From Parasulfuritortus sp. (GTDB lineage: Bacteria; Pseudomonadota; Gammaproteobacteria; Burkholderiales; Thiobacillaceae): 48,198 nucleotides of DNA. A program made the translations under genes and the position numbers. The stretch spans positions 1 to 48,198 of the forward strand of contig JARLJM010000123.1 in the NCBI GenBank assembly GCA_031291185.1. The letters run 5' to 3'. Shown piece by piece: positions 39,891 through 48,198 of this stretch (positions are counted from its first letter, which is position 1; every line of letters starts with the position of its first letter). The notes under the pieces are model-generated. The model was not told where the DNA came from, ran no database searches, and saw nothing but the letters and a program-made list of their open reading frames with translations.

Positions 39891-42533
39891 TCACATCAGT
39901 TCGCGCAGATAGTCGACATCCCCGTCGCGCAGGTCCAGTTCACGCGTCTCGACTCCGACCTCGGTGCCTTGCAGGGGCGAACCTTCCTTGAGTCCGGCCA
40001 GATCCAGCGGCTTGGTTGAAAGCAGGACGAAATCATCGCCCATGACGCGGAACAGCACGGCATCGGGGAAGCGGGTCATGAGAAATGCCGCGAAGCCAGC
40101 CAGGGCAACGTTGCCGGCCGCCCAGCCGCTGGCGCTGTTGAGCCCTGAAAAGTGATGCAGCAGGACCACGTAGGCGTGACTGTAGCGGGCCGGTGGCCCA
40201 TTGCTCAGCATGAGCTGGAGATAGCTGGCGTTGTGCGCGCCAGTCAGCTGGTCGTCGAAGAAATAGGCGAAGCGCTGACGTTCCAGCGCCGTCTTCGGCA
40301 ACTGGTCGGAGATGGGCGGCGGCTTCACGTCGCGCAACGCCTCGCAGGCCGCTTCGACCACGTCCGGCGCGTAATGCGTACCGGCCAGCTGGCGCAACTC
40401 CTCCAGCGCCACGGACACTTCCTTGCGCGGCTTGTAGATGCGGTTGGTGGTCATGGCGTCGAAGGCGTCGGCGACCGCCATGATCTGCGACAGCCTGGGG
40501 ATCTGTCCGTCTTCCAGACCATGCGGATACCCGCTGCCGTCCTCGCGTTCGTGGTGGAAACGCATGATCTCGGCCAGTTCCTTGTACATGTCGATGCTGA
40601 CCAGGGTGCGATAGCCCTCGTCGGCATGCTGCTTGATGAGGTCGTATTCCAGCGGCGTCAGCTTGCCCGGTTTGAGCAGCACGGCGTCCGGGATGGCGAT
40701 CTTGCCGATGTCGTGCAGAATCGCCGCCCGCTTGAGTTTTTCGACCTCCTCCGGGCTCAGCCCTATGCAGGTAGCAATCAATTCGCAGTATTGCGCCACC
40801 CGGCGGGTATGACCGGCGGTGTAGGTATCCCGTTTCTCTATCATGTCGACAAGGGACAGGATGGTCTCCTCGTAATTCCGGATCCGTTCCTGCTGCAGCC
40901 TGCGTGTCTCCTTGCGCTGCTCGAAGGCGTAGACGGCGAAGCCGATGTCGCCGGCCAGCTGTTCCAGCATTGAAACTTCTTCCCGATCGAAGCCCTCGGC
41001 CCGGCCGGTCAAGACGCAAATCACGCCGAGCGGTTCGGAATAGGCGTCCTGGCGCAGCGGCATGGCGATCATCGCCCGCACCCCGTTCCGGGCCAGCTCG
41101 GCAACGATGTGATCGGGGTCGCTTTCGATCACGGTCCTGTTACCGGCAAAGGCATCACGGGATGGCCCCTTGTCCAGACAGGTGGCGATATTGCGCATGA
41201 ACTCGGCCGAACCATAGGACTTCGCCGCGACTTCGATCTTGCCGTCCTGCAACAGTCCGACCCAGGCAAAGCGGTACTCGGAATTCGCGATGAGGCGGTC
41301 GCAGCAGGCCTTGAGCATTTCCTCCATGGAGTTCGAGGTGATCAGTATCTGGTTCACATCCGCCACCATCTCGACCACCCCGCGCAGGAAATGCTCGCGC
41401 ACGAGCAGGCTGCCCACCTCGCCCGTGCGTTCCTGCACCCGGGCCTCCAGGGTCGAGTTGAGGTTTTCGAGCTGCAGCTGGTTCTGGCGCAAACGCCGGT
41501 TGATCCGGCCGACATAGACCATGATCACCAGGATCGTCAGGACGAAGGCCAGCACCAGGACCAGCCAGTAACCATACTGGGCCACGAGTTCGGCCATGGT
41601 CAGCCGATGCGTCCCGGAATACGGACCGATGTGTAGTTCCTTCAGGGCATCGTGCACCGGCTGATAATTCAGCGGCAGGGTCCAGCCGGTAATGTCGCCA
41701 CGGTCGGCAGCAGGCACATCGGCTGGCATCTGCATCAGGGCGATCGCCACCTTCACCGCGAGATCGTCCGGCACCTGGCGCAGCTTGGCCATCGGCCACT
41801 CGGGATAAAGCATCGTGCTGAGCAGGAGCGGGAAGCCCTCGACATGCTGCTGGTTGAGCACGAAGAAATCCTCGAGACGGATCTTGCCCTCGGCGGCCAT
41901 GCGCTCCAGCGTATCGGTACGTACCGTGCCGGCATCGGCCCGTCCGTCGCGCACGGCATAGACCACTGCATCATGGGTGTGTTCGAAGGTGAGCTTGCTG
42001 AAATCCCGCGCCGGGTCGAGGCCCTGGTGCTTCATCTCGCGCCAGCCCACCTGCCAGCCGCCCAGGGAACTCGGGTCTGCAGCAGCGAAGGTCTTTCTGC
42101 GGAGGTCGGACAGCTCACGGATGTCGGACCGATCTGCGCGGGTAAAGATGACCCCTCCGAAGGTGCTGAAGCCGGGGCCGCCATCGAAGCGGTTTTTCAG
42201 CGTGGCGATGGCGCTGACGCCGTAGAGCGACTCCAGTTCGACGTAATAGGACGAGTTGACCAGCACGAAGTCGACCCGCCCCTGGCGCACCGCCAGACGG
42301 ACATCGTCGAAGCCGAGCGGCACGATGTGAAAGGTATCGCCGGGCAGTGCGTGATCCAGGTAGTCAGCGGTCGCCGACCACATCTCGGCCACCTTTTCCG
42401 GCCCGCGCAGGGCCAGCACGCCGATCTTCACATCGGCTGCCCGGGCCGGCACCGAAAACAGGGCTACCAGACCGACCAGGAACCAGACCCGACTACGGCT
42501 GGCGGAGAAAAGTAGGCGAAGGACGATAGGCAC
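39891..42533 (-). CDS. PhnD-like binding domain fused to GAF, HD-GYP and degenerate GGDEF
   Basis: This 880-aa protein has a signal peptide (to about 33), a periplasmic PhnD-like domain (35-305), a membrane helix (322-341) and a coiled linker. GAF (about 382-540), HD-GYP c-di-GMP phosphodiesterase (HDIGK 607-611, FHHEREDGSGYP 659-670) and a C-terminal GGDEF-like domain whose signature is MGDDF follow. Intact HD and GYP elements predict hydrolysis of c-di-GMP; the GGDEF-like end is probably inactive. It shares sensor architecture with the GGDEF-EAL protein at 31385, so both may respond to related ligands. Confidence 0.92.
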   Translation of the reverse strand: MPIVLRLLFSASRSRVWFLVGLVALFSVPARAADVKIGVLALRGPEKVAEMWSATADYLDHALPGDTFHIVPLGFDDVRLAVRQGRVDFVLVNSSYYVELESLYGVSAIATLKNRFDGGPGFSTFGGVIFTRADRSDIRELSDLRRKTFAAADPSSLGGWQVGWREMKHQGLDPARDFSKLTFEHTHDAVVYAVRDGRADAGTVRTDTLERMAAEGKIRLEDFFVLNQQHVEGFPLLLSTMLYPEWPMAKLRQVPDDLAVKVAIALMQMPADVPAADRGDITGWTLPLNYQPVHDALKELHIGPYSGTHRLTMAELVAQYGYWLVLVLAFVLTILVIMVYVGRINRRLRQNQLQLENLNSTLEARVQERTGEVGSLLVREHFLRGVVEMVADVNQILITSNSMEEMLKACCDRLIANSEYRFAWVGLLQDGKIEVAAKSYGSAEFMRNIATCLDKGPSRDAFAGNRTVIESDPDHIVAELARNGVRAMIAMPLRQDAYSEPLGVICVLTGRAEGFDREEVSMLEQLAGDIGFAVYAFEQRKETRRLQQERIRNYEETILSLVDMIEKRDTYTAGHTRRVAQYCELIATCIGLSPEEVEKLKRAAILHDIGKIAIPDAVLLKPGKLTPLEYDLIKQHADEGYRTLVSIDMYKELAEIMRFHHEREDGSGYPHGLEDGQIPRLSQIMAVADAFDAMTTNRIYKPRKEVSVALEELRQLAGTHYAPDVVEAACEALRDVKPPPISDQLPKTALERQRFAYFFDDQLTGAHNASYLQLMLSNGPPARYSHAYVVLLHHFSGLNSASGWAAGNVALAGFAAFLMTRFPDAVLFRVMGDDFVLLSTKPLDLAGLKEGSPLQGTEVGVETRELDLRDGDVDYLRELM

Positions 42534-42647
42534 GTGCGACTCTCATGGGGACTACCCCAAGGATAGCCCAAACCGGCCCACTATCCGTAGGCCGATTCCG
42601 TTCCAGGAGCATGGGCTATCGTCGCGTCCGCACGGCCGACCACAGGA

Positions 42648-43229
42648 TCAGTGGAGATCGTTGGCCAATGAATCCCGCACCGATGCCGGCACCACCAGTT
42701 CGAGCCGGCAGGCAGGATGATCGATACCCGCCTCGATCAATGCGCCCTCCTTCACTGCAGCACACATCTCCGGCGTGAGTTCGAAGCGCATGAAGTGGAC
42801 CGAGGCGGTCTTGTCCCGCGAGGAACGATCGAGGTCTTCATTCGAGATCGGGAACACCTTGTCATAGCCCTGCACCCGCAGCCAGACCGTGTCCTCGATG
42901 CCGACCAGCCTGGCCAGCATGGCCTTGCGTTCCTCGGCGTCGGAATATTCCACCATGAAGGTGGCCTTCCAGTTCTGGCCGTCGGGAATCAGCGGGTTGT
43001 AGACGTCCAGTTCTTCCTGGATGGCCTCCGGCTCGAACATCCGTTCCAGGCGTAGCATTTCCTGGACCTGATACTGCATGGTCAGGGCATCCTCGAAGTA
43101 GAGCGCGGCATGTTCGCCCAGGGCCAGGCGGCGATTCTTCTTGTGTTCGATGACCTTGGCGCGGAACTCGGGCCGCATGCGCGCGTACTGTTCGAGGCTG
43201 TACAGTTTTTCGTGGGTCAGATGGGTCAT
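42648..43229 (-). CDS. DUF3501-family protein
   Basis: This 193-aa cytosolic protein matches DUF3501: LYSLEQYARMRPEFRAKVIEHKKNRR, ALYFEDALTMQYQVQEMLR and SNEDLDRSSRDKTASVHFMRFEL. The biochemical role is unknown, but the family commonly sits with rubrerythrin and an Fe-S oxidoreductase, as here. It is last in the operon 45409-42648. Confidence 0.92.
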   Translation of the reverse strand: MTHLTHEKLYSLEQYARMRPEFRAKVIEHKKNRRLALGEHAALYFEDALTMQYQVQEMLRLERMFEPEAIQEELDVYNPLIPDGQNWKATFMVEYSDAEERKAMLARLVGIEDTVWLRVQGYDKVFPISNEDLDRSSRDKTASVHFMRFELTPEMCAAVKEGALIEAGIDHPACRLELVVPASVRDSLANDLH

Positions 43230-43247
43230 AGGGCGATGCCTCCTTGC

Positions 43248-43529
43248 TTACTCGTGGGCGATGACCTTGTCGGTGAACAGGTAATCGCGCAGTTCATGGT
43301 TGAAACGCGGGTCCTTGCGCCGTATCCACTCCATCACCATGGCCGCGTGCTCCTTCTCCTCATCCCGGTTGTGGGCCAGGATGGCTCTCAGTTCGGGATC
43401 GGTGCAGGCATCGACCCGCTGGTTGTACCAGTCCACCGCTTCCAGCTCCTCGATCAAGGAGGTGATGGCGCGGTGCATGTCGCGGGTTTCATCGCTCAGT
43501 TGTTCGGCGGGTTCGTGGTAGGTGGTCAT
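43248..43529 (-). CDS. Encapsulated-ferritin-like protein without encapsulin tag
   Basis: This 93-aa protein closely resembles the EncFtn subunit known from Rhodospirillum: HRAITSLIEELEAVDWYNQRVDACTDPELRAILAHNRDEEKEHAAMVMEW, with ferroxidase residues in EELE and EEKEH (57-61). Known EncFtn proteins end with a peptide that directs them into encapsulin shells; here the chain ends at LFTDKVIAHE, and no encapsulin gene is in the window. It probably forms an annular ferroxidase for the peroxide-defence operon. Confidence 0.88.
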   Translation of the reverse strand: MTTYHEPAEQLSDETRDMHRAITSLIEELEAVDWYNQRVDACTDPELRAILAHNRDEEKEHAAMVMEWIRRKDPRFNHELRDYLFTDKVIAHE

Positions 43530-43553
43530 GGTGTTCCCTTCAGGTTCGTTGAG

Positions 43554-44888
43554 TTACAGGCCGTATGCCTTCCGGACCAGGGTGATCGGGTGTTCCGGGG
43601 CAGTGCCGTCGGCGCGGGCATGGCCGATGTGATGGCCGGCCATGGCGCAGTCGCTGCCATAGTGATCGGGCTTGGCCTGATTGACCCGGGTCACCACCGG
43701 CTTGACGATCTTCATGGCGAATGCGTGGAATTCCTTCTTCACCGCATAGGTGCCGTCATGGCCGGAGCAGCGTTCGATTATATCGACCTCGGTACCCGGA
43801 ATCAGCGCCAGCATTTCCTTGGTCTTGGGCCCGATATTCTGCACACGCTGATGACAGGCAGCATGGTAGGCCACCTTGCCCAGGGCGTGCTTGAAGTCGG
43901 TCTTCAGCTTGCCTTCCTTCTGGCGCAGCATCAGATATTCGAACGGATCGTAGAAGGCGTTCTTGACCTTGATCACGTCAGGATCGTTCGGGAACATCAG
44001 CGGCAGTTCCTGCTTGAACATCAGCACGCAGGACGGGATCAGCGCGGTCAGGTCCCAGCCCTCATCGACCATCTTCGCCAGAACCGGGATGTTGACCTCC
44101 TTGGCCTCGCGCACCGCCTCCAGGTCGCCCAGTTCCAGCTTGGGCATGCCGCAGCATCGTTCCTTCTCGGCCAGGGTGACCGGAATGCCGTTGTGCTCGA
44201 ACACGACGACCATATCCTCGCCCGGGCCGGGTTCGTTGCGGTTCATGTAGCAGGTGGCGAACAGGGCGACCTTGCCGGTGGTCCTGCCGGCCGGTTCGCC
44301 GACCGTGTTCGACGACAGCTTATTCAGGCGGCTGCGTAGCGGGCGACTGTCGAACTCGGGCAGCCAGGCATCGTGGTGAATGCCGGCCACGGCTTCAAGC
44401 GCCTTGCGCGCAGGGCCGACCTTGTTGACCGCATTGACCACCTGGGCCACCACCGGAATGCCGGCAAAGGAGCCGACCGCATCGGTGCTGGTCAGAACCT
44501 TGTCGCGCAGTTTGGCGCCATGGTTCCTGTAGTGGACGGACTTGGCGCGCAGCATCAGGTGCGGGAAGTCCAGATTCCATTCATGCGGCGGGGTGTAGGG
44601 ACACTTGGTCATGTAACACAGGTCGCACAGATAGCAGTGATCGACGACCTGCCAGTAAGCGGTCTTGGCGACGCCGTCCACTTCCATGGATTCGGACTCG
44701 TCGACCAGATCGAACAGGGTCGGGAACGACTGGCACAGGCTGACGCAGCGGCGGCAGCCATGGCAGATATCGAATACCCGTTCCATTTCCTTGAACAGGG
44801 ATTCTTCGTTGTAGAAATCGGGATTTTGCCAGTCCAGCGGGTGGCGGGTGGGCGCCTCCAGATTGCCTTCTTTTACGGGCGTGGCCAT
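43554..44888 (-). CDS. GlpC/HdrD-like Fe-S oxidoreductase
   Basis: This 444-aa cytosolic or membrane-associated protein has two 4Fe-4S motifs near the N-terminus (CHGCRRCVSLC and CYLCDLCYMTKCP) and two cysteine-rich CCG-type domains (ATCYMNR/CCGMPK, and AACHQR/CSGHDG where the second Cys is Ser). This is the GlpC/heterodisulfide-reductase D layout. In the same operon as rubrerythrin 2, EncFtn-like and DUF3501 genes, it may deliver electrons to the rubrerythrin. The physiological donor is unknown. Confidence 0.92.
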   Translation of the reverse strand: MATPVKEGNLEAPTRHPLDWQNPDFYNEESLFKEMERVFDICHGCRRCVSLCQSFPTLFDLVDESESMEVDGVAKTAYWQVVDHCYLCDLCYMTKCPYTPPHEWNLDFPHLMLRAKSVHYRNHGAKLRDKVLTSTDAVGSFAGIPVVAQVVNAVNKVGPARKALEAVAGIHHDAWLPEFDSRPLRSRLNKLSSNTVGEPAGRTTGKVALFATCYMNRNEPGPGEDMVVVFEHNGIPVTLAEKERCCGMPKLELGDLEAVREAKEVNIPVLAKMVDEGWDLTALIPSCVLMFKQELPLMFPNDPDVIKVKNAFYDPFEYLMLRQKEGKLKTDFKHALGKVAYHAACHQRVQNIGPKTKEMLALIPGTEVDIIERCSGHDGTYAVKKEFHAFAMKIVKPVVTRVNQAKPDHYGSDCAMAGHHIGHARADGTAPEHPITLVRKAYGL

Positions 44889-44989
44889 CGTGTCTTCATC
44901 TCTCTAACAAACACCGGGCAGGAACGGACTCCCGCTCGCGATCAAGCTGCATTCGCAAACTGGAACCCGCGCCTACATTCCAGCTGAAA

Positions 44990-45409
44990 TCAGGCGTTCA
45001 GTTCGTTCAACGCCTTCTGATACCGATTGGCGTGCGAGCGCTCGGCCTTGGCCAGGGTCTCGAACCAGTCGGCAATCTCGTCGAAGCCTTCGCTGCGTGC
45101 ATCCTTGGCCATGCCCGGATACATGTCGGTGTACTCGTGAGTCTCGCCGGCAACGGCAGCCTTCAGGTTGTCGCCGGTCGGGCCGAAGGGCAGACCGGTG
45201 GCGGGGTCGCCACACTGCTCCAGGTATTCCAGATGGCCATGGGCGTGGCCGGTTTCACCTTCGGCAGTGGAGCGGAACAGGGCCGCCACATCGTTGTAAC
45301 CTTCAACGTCGGCCTTTGCTGCGAAATACAGATAACGACGATTGGCCTGGGATTCGCCGGCAAAGGCGTCCTTCAGATGCTGCTCGGTCTTGGAACCTTT
45401 CAATTGCAT
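44990..45409 (-). CDS. Rubrerythrin (ferritin-like domain only), copy 2
   Basis: This 139-aa di-iron protein has ferritin-like helices: [48 protein letters not shown] and [16 protein letters not shown]. There is no rubredoxin domain. It is distinct from copy 1 in sequence and length and is first in the operon leading to the Fe-S, EncFtn-like and DUF3501 genes. The start is the ATG at 45409 with GGAGGC nearby. It faces katG across about 300 bases containing an OxyR-like site. Confidence 0.94.
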   Translation of the reverse strand: MQLKGSKTEQHLKDAFAGESQANRRYLYFAAKADVEGYNDVAALFRSTAEGETGHAHGHLEYLEQCGDPATGLPFGPTGDNLKAAVAGETHEYTDMYPGMAKDARSEGFDEIADWFETLAKAERSHANRYQKALNELNA

Positions 45410-45606
45410 GGTTGCCTCCTTGAATGGATGAACGGAAATTCCGCCACAGGCGGACATGACCGCATGGGTCACCCGATAAATTTAGTCCACTCATGTGACG
45501 GAACCCAGTTGATTGTCTCAATGACAGCGATAGACGAAGCCTATGGCCGAGAGCATTCGTCCTGAAACAGGCTCTGAGGGAGACCTTTTCATTTCATAGC
45601 CATTCG

Positions 45607-45637
45607 CTATGAACGCATTAACCACAATCAATTAGAG
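45607..45637 (+). promoter_or_regulatory. Putative OxyR-binding region between rubrerythrin 2 and katG
   Basis: It reads CTATGAACGCATTAACC then ACAATCAATTAGAG (45624-45637). The last 14 bases match exactly, in gene-wise orientation, the element upstream of rubrerythrin 1, and at nearly the same distance from the next ATG (73 and 71 bases). Confidence 0.55.
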
Positions 45638-45709
45638 ACCTGATCGGCATTAGGCTTCAATGAAATCGTCCCCTCCCACCCGGGGTCCAGACAACAAAGG
45701 AGCACAATC

Positions 45710-45892
45710 ATGACACTGAGCCTTTACAGCACCTGCAAGGCCCTGCAACGCGACTCGGAGCAGGAAAGGAAAGCCGCATCACACCCGGTCAAGCCAGTCC
45801 GGAGCCTGGTCTATCAGGCGCTGGCCATGTTCGGCATTGGCATGGAAGGTCTGAGCTGCGGCGGCGATGACGCGTCACGCGACGCGCGCTGA
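45710..45892 (+). CDS. Small hypothetical protein upstream of katG
   Basis: This 60-aa ORF has a clear AAAGGAG 7 bases before the ATG and begins [19 protein letters not shown]. It has a short amphipathic middle ([17 protein letters not shown]) and a final cysteine. It lies 59 bases before katG on the same strand and could be a leader or small partner. No family is recognised. Confidence 0.5.
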   Translation: MTLSLYSTCKALQRDSEQERKAASHPVKPVRSLVYQALAMFGIGMEGLSCGGDDASRDAR

Positions 45893-45930
45893 CCGCTCAG
45901 GTTAAAAACCAGACCTGCGCAATGGATTAA

Positions 45931-48135
<2,205 letters not shown>

Positions 48136-48151
48136 CCCCGGCGGATAAACC

Positions 48152-48186
48152 TGACGACGGGCGGAGCGCAAGCCTCCGCCCCGTCA
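48152..48186 (+). terminator. Hairpin after katG
   Basis: Arms TGACG..GGGCGGA and TCCGCCC.CGTCA enclose a 9-base loop 17 bases after the katG stop. There is no T-run in the remaining window, so it is at most a partial terminator. Confidence 0.5.
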
Positions 48187-48198
48187 GCGGACGATCGA

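Noticed and set aside
42562-42620. GATAGCCC and GGGCTATC inverted repeat about 43 bases apart
   Set aside because: Short arms, long spacer and no T-run; probably chance.
43110-44339. Plus-strand frame of 409 codons opposite the Fe-S oxidoreductase and EncFtn-like genes
   Set aside because: It spans several real genes and their gaps, which a true gene would not do here.

Overview
The window looks like the chromosome of a sulfur-oxidising betaproteobacterium, possibly of the Thiobacillus/Sulfuricella/Sulfuritalea type. That placement is inferred from gene content and high G+C, not from a marker gene. It carries a soxXYZAB operon without soxCD, two DsrC/TusE-family proteins, DsrE-family proteins, a candidate sulfur-globule-type protein, and an OxyR/KatG/rubrerythrin defence block. 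No rRNA, tRNA, CRISPR array, insertion sequence or prophage was seen.

Layout. 1-1026: the 5' end of rmuC and a vapBC toxin-antitoxin pair. 1119-4720: metal and oxyanion resistance, with a CadR/PbrR-type MerR regulator, a DMT transporter with a histidine-rich tail, a divergent CDF transporter behind a MerR-type promoter, and chrA. 4788-8791: soxXYZAB on the minus strand with a terminator-like hairpin between soxA and soxB. 8934-11934: two M48 metalloproteases (one BepA-like) and an SH3 protein. 12182-16074: an FGE-like protein, two convergent DsrC-family genes, Fe-superoxide dismutase, a hemerythrin and an RlpA-like protein. 16108-19791: a PAS sigma-54 activator facing a sigma-54 promoter that drives a secreted Gly/Asn/Tyr-rich protein, followed by two related TPR proteins. 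20060-24852: small proteins, a transglutaminase-like protein, a MASE1 kinase with a FixJ-type regulator, and a CinA/MoaB-like protein.

24905-28277 is the most striking block. An ECF sigma factor and a membrane anti-sigma factor whose periplasmic part is a DsrE-like domain lie opposite a periplasmic DsrE-like protein and a porin. Both divergent promoters carry the same motif, GGAATAA-N15-CGTCT. I read this as a self-regulated envelope sensing circuit in which sensor and output share one fold; I know of no described system of this form.

28278-30829: housekeeping (GNAT/DUF482, DUF938 methyltransferase, DUF924, SemiSWEET). 31206-42533: signalling genes, including two proteins with PhnD-like binding domains fused to c-di-GMP enzymes and a hybrid kinase, interleaved with oxyR, rubrerythrin, rubredoxin and rubredoxin reductase. 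42648-48135: a DUF3501/encapsulated-ferritin-like/Fe-S/rubrerythrin operon divergent from a small ORF and katG. A 14-bp element, ACAATCAATTAGAG, occurs at the same distance before rubrerythrin 1 and before the katG leader ORF, with a related site before oxyR, which suggests an OxyR regulon.
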